Notes under the pieces: model-generated | Database searches by the model: none | What the model saw: the letters and a program-made list of their open reading frames with translations, nothing else | What the model was told of the DNA's origin: nothing | Part shown: in pieces, positions 7,081 to 12,988 of the stretch | How the letters are laid out: each line of letters begins with the position of its first letter | Numbering within the stretch: position 1 is the stretch's first letter | Position numbers and translations under genes: made by a program | Assembly (NCBI GenBank): GCA_937892835.1 | Contig: CALBHM010000478.1 | Coordinates: 1-13,043 of the forward strand | Length of the DNA stretch: 13,043 bases | DNA from: an uncultured Ruminococcus sp. | Lineage (GTDB): Bacteria; Bacillota; Clostridia; Oscillospirales; Acutalibacteraceae | Direction of reading: 5' to 3'

Positions 7081-7383
7081 GATTTTTCCGATGAATCTAT
7101 ACAAATATTTGGAAAAGTCAAAAATGTGTAATACAGAAATATTTTGTCGATGTTTAATTAGAGATAGATTTTATAATAGAAAAAGAGAAAATTGGCAAGA
7201 TAAATACGGTACGTGAAGCTCGACAAAGGTTGAATATTTTCTTTATCCCTTCCGTCGCTAATGCGACACCTCCCCTTACAACAAGGGGAGGCTTGAAACG
7301 TAACATAAATTTCTTGATTATGCTATAAAGTCAGCAGAAATTTATCTCACCACCACTGAACGGGAAGCAAGAAAAAACCTGCT
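7081..7383. other. Intergenic region without a gene (about 300 bp)
   Basis: No open frame with a ribosome binding site is present. The segment holds a GC-rich palindromic repeat (7247-7292) and a perfect 9-bp inverted repeat ATAAATTTC (7305-7313) / GAAATTTAT (7337-7345). A TATAAT occurs in the AT-rich part near 7172 without a good -35 or any downstream gene. I see no other structure, and no clear terminator for the SLOG gene that ends at 7384. Confidence 0.6.
7247..7292. repeat. Small GC-rich palindromic dispersed-type repeat
   Basis: Two adjacent hairpins sit in an AT-rich spacer: GTCGC-TAAT-GCGAC (7254-7258/7263-7267) and the perfect 9-bp CCTCCCCTT/AAGGGGAGG (7269-7277/7283-7291). The opening CCCTTCCGTC followed by a short stem and a CTCCCC..GGGGAG stem resembles small intergenic repeats seen many times per genome in gut Clostridia. 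Only one copy is in this window, so the repeat status rests on memory. Confidence 0.6.
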
Positions 7384-7848
7384 CTAAAGCTCTATCACTC
7401 TGACCTTTTGCGCCTTTGCATATTCAACGGTATAAAAAGTTCCGCCGGATTGCTTTCTCAGATAGGCAATGCAAACGCTGCTGTTATCGACAAGATGGCG
7501 GTTTCTCCTATGCATACATCCGGGATAATATTTTTCGGCCAAGCAGACCACCTTGTCGGCTTGTCTTTTAATTTGCTCAAAATAATCAATCTCACTCCTA
7601 TTCCAGAACTTTGTTTGATCGACGCACGGCAGAACAAGTATCAGCCTTATATGCGGATATTTTCCTTTCAGATTCAGAACGATCTGAGCGGCCAGCAAAT
7701 CAAATCCGAGCGCACCGCCCGAGCCGAAATAGCGATAACCCTTTTCAATAAGCTCAACCAGCACTGTTTCTAACCTTTGCGACACCGTTTCAACCTCATT
7801 TGGCTCTATATGCCTATGTCCGGTAAAACATACAGTTTGGTTTTTCAT
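7384..7848 (-). CDS. YpsA/DUF1273-like SLOG-family protein
   Basis: A 154-residue soluble protein with the marks of the YpsA (DUF1273) branch of the SLOG superfamily: VCFTGHRHIE (6-15) at the end of the first strand, the glycine-rich loop SGGALGFDLLAAQ (43-55), LPCVDQTKFW (73-82), YYPGCMHRRNRHLVDNSSVCIAYL (107-130) and GGTFYTVEYA (134-143). SLOG proteins bind nucleotides or nucleotide-derived ligands, and some act in stress responses, phage defence or near mobile elements; the substrate here is unknown. The ATG follows GGAG by ten bases. It is read away from the XRE regulator across a shared operator region, so the regulator probably controls it. Confidence 0.82.
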   Translation of the reverse strand: MKNQTVCFTGHRHIEPNEVETVSQRLETVLVELIEKGYRYFGSGGALGFDLLAAQIVLNLKGKYPHIRLILVLPCVDQTKFWNRSEIDYFEQIKRQADKVVCLAEKYYPGCMHRRNRHLVDNSSVCIAYLRKQSGGTFYTVEYAKAQKVRVIEL

Positions 7849-7910
7849 TGCTCTTCATCTCCGACTCCGTTAGATACTATAAATATAATCACGCAATTAA
7901 TTGTAATTAT

Positions 7911-7939
7911 AGTATATATCAGGCCAAAAATAATATCAA
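7911..7939 (-). promoter_or_regulatory. Promoter of the SLOG gene
   Basis: On the minus strand TTGATA (7939-7934) and TATACT (7916-7911) are separated by 17 bases, about 60 bases before the SLOG start. The -35 abuts the left operator palindrome at 7939-7947. Confidence 0.7.
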
Positions 7940-7977
7940 TAGTCTATGGAGCATTTCGAATTATATTTATAGACTAT
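7939..7977. promoter_or_regulatory. Paired palindromic operators between the SLOG and XRE genes
   Basis: ATAGTCTAT (7939-7947) and ATAGACTAT (7969-7977) are exact reverse complements, and each is itself a palindrome around a central base. Their centres are 30 bp apart, about three helical turns. The left one touches the SLOG -35 and the right one ends five bases before the XRE ribosome binding site. The AGTC/GACT cores resemble the C-boxes of restriction-modification controller proteins. Binding by the adjacent XRE protein is inferred. Confidence 0.65.
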
Positions 7978-7994
7978 CCTTAGGAGGTCTGATT

Positions 7995-8330
7995 ATGAGT
8001 AATATTACAAAAACCGTCGGACAAAGAATCCGTAACTACAGAAATCAGCGTGGATTAAGCCAAGAAAAGCTTGCTGAACTTTCGGGCTGTCACCCAACTT
8101 ATATCGGCCAAATTGAGCGTGGAGAAAAGAACGCAACAATAGAAAGTATAGAGAAAATTTCATCAGCTTTGGGAGTTTCTCTTGCAACTCTTTTTGAAAA
8201 AATAGGCAATGAAAATAATAAAAGTGACATTCCGTTAAAATGCTATGAACTCCTCCTGGCCAAAAATGAAACAGAGCAGGAAAAGCTATATAAAATCTTG
8301 TCAGAAATCGACGATTACAAAAATATGTAA
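7995..8330 (+). CDS. XRE-family (Cro/C1-type) transcriptional regulator
   Basis: A 111-residue DNA-binding protein. The helix-turn-helix spans about 10-65: RIRNYRNQRGLSQEKLAELS, then GCHPTYIGQIERGEKNATIE and IEKISSALGVSLATLF. This pattern is very like restriction-modification controller proteins and small phage-type repressors. The C-terminal 40 residues are acidic and helical with no known domain. The start at 7995 is set by AGGAGG (7982-7987) seven bases upstream; an in-frame start near 7848 would run through the operators. A terminator follows at 8395. It probably represses its own gene and the divergent SLOG gene through the paired palindromes. Control of the downstream toxin unit is possible but not shown. 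Confidence 0.88.
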   Translation: MSNITKTVGQRIRNYRNQRGLSQEKLAELSGCHPTYIGQIERGEKNATIESIEKISSALGVSLATLFEKIGNENNKSDIPLKCYELLLAKNETEQEKLYKILSEIDDYKNM

Positions 8331-8394
8331 AAAATTATACTTTGATTATTTCAAGAATATTGTCGGAATTTGTTCTGCCAAAAGAATAAAAAAT

Positions 8395-8432
8395 AAACTG
8401 TATCAATGCCGAAGCGTTGGTACAGTTTTTTC
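8395..8432 (+). terminator. Intrinsic terminator of the XRE gene
   Basis: AAACTGTATCAA (8395-8406) pairs with TTGGTACAGTTT (8417-8428) with one mismatch, and the descending arm runs into TTTTTTCTT. It separates the regulator from the toxin-immunity unit. Confidence 0.88.
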
Positions 8433-8487
8433 TTATTACAAGTTTAAATGTAAAAAAAATGTAAACAAATCGGTAAAAAACGAAAGG

Positions 8488-8507
8488 CATAACCTTATAA
8501 GGTTATG
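8488..8507. promoter_or_regulatory. Perfect 20-bp palindrome upstream of the DUF4417-toxin gene
   Basis: CATAACCTTA at 8488-8497 and its exact reverse complement at 8498-8507 form a gapless palindrome. Flanking AACGA and TCGTT extend the symmetry with a small offset. A weak promoter (TTATGA 8503-8508, TATTTA 8526-8531, 17 apart) would start inside its right edge, so it fits an operator. No second copy was seen in the window. Confidence 0.55.
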
Positions 8508-8531
8508 AACTCGTTCTTTTCAAGCTATTTA

Positions 8532-8549
8532 TGAGGAGACTTTTCCTCA
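8532..8549 (+). promoter_or_regulatory. Hairpin over a GAGGAG site in the toxin leader
   Basis: TGAGGA (8532-8537) pairs with TCCTCA (8544-8549) around a six-base loop, and its 5' arm covers most of the only strong GAGGAG motif in the leader. That motif is 18 bases from the TTG start, farther than normal unless the hairpin brings it closer. Control of translation is inference. Confidence 0.4.
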
Positions 8550-8556
8550 ATAATAC

Positions 8557-9582
8557 TTGAAAGGAATGATAAGCGTTAACAGTTTTGAATTCAGAAACGA
8601 TCCTCTTTTCCTTAGAAATCAATTTAAAGGCGTCGGAATGTTTTCAATGCCGCTGATAAAAAAGCAGGATGTTTCTCTTGAAAAAATGTCGCTTATAGGT
8701 TATGATAAAATCAATCAAAGCGACGAAAAAGAAAAAACGGTACACTTTTTTCTCGATGATTACCGTTTTGAAAGTATTTACAAAAATCCCGATGACAAAA
8801 TTAAACGGCTTAAAATGTTTAACGCCGTTATGTCACCGGACTTCAGTATGTTTACTGAAATGCCGGTCAGCTTGCAGTTGTATAACTGCTTTAGAAACAG
8901 GTGGGTCGGAGCTTATTTGCAGTCAAAGGGAATCAAGGTTATCCCGACCGTTCGTTGGGGCAGCCTTGAAAGCTTTAATTTCTGCTTTGACGGAATTGAA
9001 CAAGGCTGCACGGTTGCCGTCTCAACGCTGGGCGTCAAAAATGAAAAGTCTTATTTTATGCTCGGTTATAACGAAATGCGCAGACGAATACGACCGAAGA
9101 AAATAATTTGTTATGGCAAGCCTTTTGAGGATATGAAAGGCGATATAATCGAAATAAATTATGCCGAAACAAACAATCTCAAGTTATTTGAACCGATATG
9201 TGTAACAAAGGTTACCGGGTATGTTCTGCCTTATGTAAAAGGCGGTGGCTCGGCAGGAGGCGGCGGAGCAGGCAACCCGAAGCCGACGTTTGACGAGGAC
9301 AAAGATATGCCGAAATTTCCGGGGTACGAAAACAAATCTCCAGGCAAGGGCTTTGAATGGAGGGGCAGTTCTTCTCCGGACGATAATAAAGGGAATTGGT
9401 ATAATCCCAAAACCAAAGAAAGTTACCATTGGGATTTGAATCATGCCGGACCGCTTAAACCTCATTGGGATTATAAAAATCCAAATGGTTGGGAAGATGG
9501 ATATAGAATTTATGAAGATAATTCTTGGGAACAAAAAACATTTGATTTATTGGGAGGTATCAGATATGCTTCAAAAAAATGA
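8557..9582 (+). CDS. DUF4417 protein with C-terminal toxin-37-like (Ntox37) domain
   Basis: A 341-residue protein in three parts. Residues about 10-215 are a DUF4417 domain, with VHFFLDDYRFE (62-72), MSPDFSMFTEMPVS (92-105), NRWVGAYLQSKGIKVIPTVRW (near 114-134) and IICYGKPF (183-190); this domain is of unknown function and is known from phages, plasmids and integrative elements. A glycine hinge (229-239) follows. Residues about 262-325 resemble polymorphic toxin type 37, a predicted nuclease: GKGFEWRGSS (263-272), KGNWYNPKTKESYHWDLNH (278-296), PHWDYKNPNG (302-311), GYRIY (315-319). No signal peptide, membrane segment or secretion marker is seen. The start is uncertain: TTG at 8557 or ATG at 8566, neither with an ideal ribosome binding site. 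The next gene overlaps the end by 17 bases. The domain calls are from memory. Confidence 0.75.
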   Translation: MKGMISVNSFEFRNDPLFLRNQFKGVGMFSMPLIKKQDVSLEKMSLIGYDKINQSDEKEKTVHFFLDDYRFESIYKNPDDKIKRLKMFNAVMSPDFSMFTEMPVSLQLYNCFRNRWVGAYLQSKGIKVIPTVRWGSLESFNFCFDGIEQGCTVAVSTLGVKNEKSYFMLGYNEMRRRIRPKKIICYGKPFEDMKGDIIEINYAETNNLKLFEPICVTKVTGYVLPYVKGGGSAGGGGAGNPKPTFDEDKDMPKFPGYENKSPGKGFEWRGSSSPDDNKGNWYNPKTKESYHWDLNHAGPLKPHWDYKNPNGWEDGYRIYEDNSWEQKTFDLLGGIRYASKK

Positions 9583-10048
9583 TTGGAGAATAATGTCACA
9601 GGATTCATATATTCATGGGCGAAAGTTTAAGAAAAATATTTATCATACCTACCGCCCCGGATGGGATCACGATCATTGTATTTATTGTACAGAAAAATTC
9701 GCTGAAAAAGGATTGATTTCAGATTCCATTCAAGAGGGATATTCAACTGTTGATGAGGGGTTATGGGCTTGTCCGCAGTGTTATGAGGATTTTAAGAACT
9801 ATTATGATATGCCGCTTATTCCCAACACCGTTATAATGGTTGAAAACGGATTGAATGACGGAAAGGTTGTAACTTTTTCGTTAAACAATGAAAGATATAT
9901 TTTGAAAAAAACAGACGAAAAAATTTGTGTTTCTCACAACGGAAGTCAGAACTTTTATTCAAGCTTTTCTGAGATGAAGCGCATTCAAACATTTTACAAC
10001 AAAAATCTTGATGAAGTAATTGATGAAATTTTTATGTCTATAACATAA
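9566..10048 (+). CDS. Putative immunity protein with paired CxxC motifs
   Basis: A 160-residue protein. The start at 9566 is set by GGGAGG (9552-9557) eight bases upstream, and lies inside the toxin gene, overlapping by 17 bases in another frame, so translation is probably coupled. HCIYC (37-41) and ACPQC (68-72) place Cys38, Cys41, Cys69 and Cys72 as a likely zinc-binding pair. The phrase GYSTVDEGLWACPQCYEDFK (58-77) resembles small proteins found beside bacterial toxins, as I remember them. Residues 88-160 form a strand-rich then helical tail. There is no signal peptide. Position after a toxin-like domain, small size and overlap make it the immunity candidate; the function is inferred from context only. 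Confidence 0.6.
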   Translation: MLQKNDWRIMSQDSYIHGRKFKKNIYHTYRPGWDHDHCIYCTEKFAEKGLISDSIQEGYSTVDEGLWACPQCYEDFKNYYDMPLIPNTVIMVENGLNDGKVVTFSLNNERYILKKTDEKICVSHNGSQNFYSSFSEMKRIQTFYNKNLDEVIDEIFMSIT

Positions 10049-10097
10049 AAAATCGCCGACAGGAATCAAATTGAAAGCCTGTCGGTGATTTTATTTT
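10049..10097. terminator. Bidirectional terminator between the immunity gene and the 141-residue gene
   Basis: AAAATCGCCGACAGG (10049-10063) pairs with the arm from 10079 (CCTGTCGGTGATTTT), with one mismatch, followed by TTATTTTT on plus and ATTTTTTATG on minus. It overlaps the stop codon of the minus-strand gene. Confidence 0.87.
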
Positions 10098-10516
10098 TCA
10101 ATATAGCTTTCCATGCATTTGCGAATTTCCTTGAACGCTTTCATTGCGTTGAACGGCAGAAGCTGCTTGCTTGAAATTTTGTATGCTTTTGCTTCGCCGT
10201 CCTCGGAAACGGCTATTCGCACGGTCGTAATCTCCTCATCATTTACAAGCAGGGGATTTTCCGTTCTGGCAGACCAGCGCAGCATTCTGTATCGGTCAAC
10301 AATTTTCGCAAGCTCGTCAAAAATTTCAATGCCGATATCGTAATATTTTTCACGTTCAAAGGTTGTCTGATTAACAACATTTGACACCGCAAGCTCGGCT
10401 GTATCGTCACCTGTCTTTGACGCTCTGAGTGAATAAGCTCCGCCCTCGATTCCGCCGCTGACGGTGTATTCGCATTTGATGATATCGCCTTTACGCTCTG
10501 TTCTGAATTCTGCCAT
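10091..10516 (-). CDS. Protein of unknown function (141 residues)
   Basis: Not recognised. The start at 10516 (MAEFRTERKG) is preferred over an ATG five codons upstream because GGGAG lies eight to nine bases before it. The protein is soluble, with no signal peptide or membrane segment. It reads as a strand-rich N-terminal half (EYTVSGGIEGGAYSLRAS), a helical stretch (YYDIGIEIFDELAKIVDRYRM), strands (TTVRIAVSED) and a basic C-terminal helix (NAMKAFKEIRKCMESYIEK). Its base use is like the housekeeping neighbours. It has its own promoter and shares a terminator with the convergent immunity gene, so it is probably a chromosomal gene flanking the accessory island rather than a part of it. Confidence 0.75.
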   Translation of the reverse strand: MAEFRTERKGDIIKCEYTVSGGIEGGAYSLRASKTGDDTAELAVSNVVNQTTFEREKYYDIGIEIFDELAKIVDRYRMLRWSARTENPLLVNDEEITTVRIAVSEDGEAKAYKISSKQLLPFNAMKAFKEIRKCMESYIEK

Positions 10517-10549
10517 AATTTTCACTCCCATACATAATAGTTTAATTTT

Positions 10550-10578
10550 ATTCTATCAAAACGTGAAATAAAACGCAA
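10550..10578 (-). promoter_or_regulatory. Promoter of the 141-residue gene
   Basis: TTGCGT (10578-10573) and TAGAAT (10555-10550) on the minus strand are separated by 17 bases, about 34 bases before the start. Confidence 0.6.
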
Positions 10579-10633
10579 CGCATATTATAAATTTCATTAT
10601 AGAAAATATGCCCTTTAATTTGTGAACTATAAC

Positions 10634-10663
10634 GAAAAAGGACTGTGCAAAAAGCAACAGTCC
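10634..10663 (-). terminator. Intrinsic terminator of the hydE-tcdA transcript
   Basis: On the minus strand GGACTGT (10663-10657) pairs with ACAGTCC (10646-10640), followed by TTTTTCG. It starts eight bases past the tcdA stop. Confidence 0.88.
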
Positions 10664-10670
10664 ATATTTG

Positions 10671-11447
10671 TTATGCTCCTATTCCTCTGCCTTTAAAGCC
10701 TGTAATATCCTTTATAACCTCGCCGGCGATTATCAATCCAACAACCGACGGAACAAAGGCTGTGCTTCCCGGCACCTGCCTGCGCTGTGTACACTTCCTC
10801 GCCGTTCCCGGAGGGCATATACAATGCTGACGACAGCTTATTGCCATATCGTCAATCTGAGTTATCGGCAGCTCCTTTGAATAAACCACCTTGAGTTTTT
10901 TTATTTTTCTTTTCTTCAGCTCGGTTCGCATTACCTTAGCCAGTGGGCAAACCGAAGTTTTAAAAATATCCGTCACTTCAAACGCCGTCGGGTCAACCTT
11001 GTTGCCTGCACCCATTGAAGAAATTATCGGCGTTTTGGTCTTGTTTGCGTTTTCAACCAACGCAAGCTTGCCCGTGACCGTGTCAATAGCATCAACTATA
11101 TAGTCATACTGTGAAAAATCGAATTGGTCAGCAGTCTCCGGCGTATAAAAAATCCTGTGCTTGTTTACGATCGCATCGGGGTTGATCTCGGCAATTCTTT
11201 CTTCGGCAACGTCAACCTTGTACTTGCCAACAGTTTTGCGTGTTGCAAGAAGCTGACGGTTTATGTTCGTCAGACAGACCTTGTCGTCGTCAATAAGGTC
11301 AAGTGTGCCGACTCCCGAACGTGCAAGTGCTTCGGCCGTAAAGCTTCCGACTCCGCCGATTCCGAAAATCGCAACACGGGAATTCTTAAGTTTTTCCATC
11401 GACTCATGTCCGTATATAAGCTCTGTCCTTGAAAATTGATTAAGCAT
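10671..11447 (-). CDS. tcdA: tRNA threonylcarbamoyladenosine dehydratase TcdA (CsdL)
   Basis: A 258-residue E1-like/ThiF-fold enzyme that uses ATP to cyclise t6A37 of tRNA to ct6A. Family marks are the start FSRTELIYG (5-13), nucleotide-binding GIGGVGSFTAEALARSGVG (29-47), the DxDxV..TNxNRQ motif as DDDKVCLTNINRQ (53-65), DAIDTVTGKLAL (119-130), SSMGAGNKVDP (143-153), VVYSKE (187-192) and the C-terminal PGSTAFVPSVVGLIIAGEVI (226-245). Length fits the family. The segment SCRQHCICPPGTARKC (204-219) is unusually rich in cysteine for TcdA and might bind a metal. The ATG lies two bases after the hydE stop and uses a GAGGA site within the end of hydE, so the two are cotranscribed. The pairing with hydE has no obvious metabolic reason. 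Confidence 0.93.
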   Translation of the reverse strand: MLNQFSRTELIYGHESMEKLKNSRVAIFGIGGVGSFTAEALARSGVGTLDLIDDDKVCLTNINRQLLATRKTVGKYKVDVAEERIAEINPDAIVNKHRIFYTPETADQFDFSQYDYIVDAIDTVTGKLALVENANKTKTPIISSMGAGNKVDPTAFEVTDIFKTSVCPLAKVMRTELKKRKIKKLKVVYSKELPITQIDDMAISCRQHCICPPGTARKCTQRRQVPGSTAFVPSVVGLIIAGEVIKDITGFKGRGIGA

Positions 11448-11449
11448 AA

Positions 11450-12490
11450 TTATTCCTCGATTTTTCTGACATTTCCGATGTCCGTAACAATTTTATATCC
11501 TGCCGATTCAACACGTCTCTCGAGACAGCCTCGGCACTGAGCCGCCTCCTCACCTGTGCAAATTTTATTTTCATACAGCGAATACAATTTGCGCACCGAA
11601 ACGGGTGACAAATTCGGCATAACAACATTTGCACCGGCTTTTAATCCAAGCTCTCGTCCCTGCGGATGAATAGTTCCGAGCGCAGTCGTTGAAGGAATGA
11701 GCGCATATGGAAACATAAGTCTGAGAATTGAAACCAGCCTGAGTGTAAGCATAACGTCGCCGCTTTTAAACTCGGCAAAGGGAGTGTCTGCATGGGTAAT
11801 ATACGGTCCGATACCGATCATGTCTGGTTGAAGCTTCTGCAAGAATCGCAAATCGGAAATCAGATTTTTCGTTGTTTGATACGGCGAACCGACCATGAAA
11901 CCCGAACCGACCTGATAGCCGATTTCTTTCAAATCAAAAAGACAGCGTTTGCGATTTTCAAGGCTCATTGTTTCGGGATGAAGCTTGCTATAATGCTCCG
12001 GGTTTGCCGTTTCATGGCGGAGCAAATATCTGTCTGCACCTGCATCAAAAAAAGCCTGATAGCTCTCCCTCGGTTTTTCGCCGATTGAAAGAGTGACAGC
12101 ACAGTCCGGATAGCGGAACTTAATTTTGGAAACAATATCGCAAATCATTTCATCCGAGTAATACGGATCTTCTCCGCCCTGCATAACAAAAGTGCGGAAT
12201 CCGAGTCGGTAGCCCTCATCACAGCAAAGAAGAATTTCGTCCTTTGTCAAGCGATATCGCTCTGCCTTTTTATTGTCTCGCCTGATTCCGCAATAGTAAC
12301 AGTTGTTGCGGCAATAGTTGGTAAATTCAATAAGTCCACGGATATAAACCTTATCGCCGTAATTCTCCCTGCGGCGAATATCTGCGGCTTCGGCAAGCGG
12401 CTCGTTGAAGCTATCGCTTTCAATTAAGATTTTCAGCTCATCATCGGATAAATCGCCTGTCTCAAAGAGCTTGTCAACCAAATCACTCAT
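11450..12490 (-). CDS. hydE: [FeFe]-hydrogenase maturase HydE (radical SAM)
   Basis: A 346-residue radical SAM enzyme that, with HydG and HydF, builds the diiron subcluster of [FeFe] hydrogenase. The start at 12490 (MSDLVDK) fits the length of T. maritima HydE (348); a longer frame begins with a hydrophobic stretch encoded by promoter DNA. The radical SAM motif is CRNNCYYC with Cys60, Cys64 and Cys67. Other marks are GLIEFTNYC, GFRTFVMQGGEDPYY (97-111), RYLLRHETANPEHY (154-167), GSGFMVGSPYQT (195-206) and STTALGTIHPQGRELG (267-282). Cys311, Cys319 and Cys322 keep the CX7CX2C second-cluster site known from T. maritima. The encoded enzyme implies a hydrogen-evolving anaerobe. hydG, hydF and the hydrogenase are not in the window. 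Confidence 0.94.
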   Translation of the reverse strand: MSDLVDKLFETGDLSDDELKILIESDSFNEPLAEAADIRRRENYGDKVYIRGLIEFTNYCRNNCYYCGIRRDNKKAERYRLTKDEILLCCDEGYRLGFRTFVMQGGEDPYYSDEMICDIVSKIKFRYPDCAVTLSIGEKPRESYQAFFDAGADRYLLRHETANPEHYSKLHPETMSLENRKRCLFDLKEIGYQVGSGFMVGSPYQTTKNLISDLRFLQKLQPDMIGIGPYITHADTPFAEFKSGDVMLTLRLVSILRLMFPYALIPSTTALGTIHPQGRELGLKAGANVVMPNLSPVSVRKLYSLYENKICTGEEAAQCRGCLERRVESAGYKIVTDIGNVRKIEE

Positions 12491-12542
12491 ACCGCCACCG
12501 CCTTTTCTGAACATAAACCTATTAAAATGATAGACTTTATAT

Positions 12543-12571
12543 ATTATATAAAAGTATAGGATAAAAGTCAA
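12543..12571 (-). promoter_or_regulatory. hydE-tcdA promoter
   Basis: TTGACT (12571-12566) and TATAAT (12548-12543) on the minus strand are separated by 17 bases, about 53 bases before the hydE start. The hexamers overlap a longer hydE frame, which supports the shorter start. Confidence 0.82.
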
Positions 12572-12638
12572 TATTTTAAGCCATAAAGATTTTTCAATGT
12601 ATATTTTCGTATTAATTGAAAAAAATAGTTAAAAGCCC

Positions 12639-12667
12639 TTGACAAAGTATAAGAATAGTAATATAAT
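12639..12667 (+). promoter_or_regulatory. Consensus promoter of tRNA-fMet
   Basis: TTGACA (12639-12644) and TATAAT (12662-12667) have exact consensus and a 17-base spacer, as expected for a highly expressed stable RNA. A leader of about 30 bases precedes the mature tRNA. Confidence 0.93.
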
Positions 12668-12703
12668 AGTAAAGCACTTTGAGAGAGGGCACAAATTAAA
12701 TAT

Positions 12704-12784
<81 letters not shown>

Positions 12785-12794
<10 letters not shown>

Positions 12795-12813
12795 AGAGAC
12801 CTGCTCTTTTTTT
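12785..12813 (+). terminator. Intrinsic terminator of tRNA-fMet
   Basis: GAGTAGGTC (12785-12793) pairs with GACCTGCTC (12798-12806), with one T-G pair and a four-base loop, followed by TTTTTTT. Confidence 0.93.
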
Positions 12814-12988
12814 CTTCAAGGGTTATGACACGACGAGCTACGCTCGTTGGGGCGAAGCGGTGCGCCGCCGCCGGTGGCGGATACAGGTGTGCCGCTGAGG
12901 TGAGAAAACAAGAAGAACTGCGAAACGCTCCAAGTGAGCAGGGCGACTATGTTTTCGAGGGGCAAGCAAGGCAAGGCCTTGTGAGACA
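12814..12988. other. GC-rich non-coding segment with an inverted tRNA fragment
   Basis: About 175 bases, more GC-rich than the surroundings, lie between the tRNA terminator and the second copy of the tRNA 3' half. At 12820-12841, GGGTTATGA and CGACGAGCTAC are the inverted complement of tRNA positions 12744-12722, matching 20 of 23. Small palindromes include ACGAGC-TAC-GCTCGT (12833-12847), CCGCC/GGCGG near 12868-12883 and CAAGGCCTTG near 12972. No credible ribosome binding site or gene is present. It could be a tRNA-associated dispersed element or a recombination remnant. Confidence 0.5.

Noticed and set aside
7081..7383. CRISPR array or small RNA in the intergenic spacer
   Set aside because: Only inverted repeats occur, without direct repeats of regular spacing; no consensus promoter leads into a terminator.
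7848..7994. In-frame N-terminal extension of the XRE regulator
   Set aside because: It would translate the divergent promoter and operators; AGGAGG directly before 7995 defines the start.
8245..8508. Plus-strand frame of 87 codons overlapping the XRE gene end
   Set aside because: It passes through the XRE terminator and the 20-bp palindrome and has a shadow-like composition (many Lys/Ser/Asn); no start signal.
8531..8560. Nine-codon leader peptide before the toxin gene
   Set aside because: No ribosome binding site precedes the ATG; kept only as an observation in the leader finding, not as a gene.
12491..12571. N-terminal extension of HydE (27 residues, hydrophobic)
   Set aside because: It overlaps the TTGACT/TATAAT promoter and exceeds the family length; the ATG at 12490 gives cysteine numbering equal to T. 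maritima HydE.
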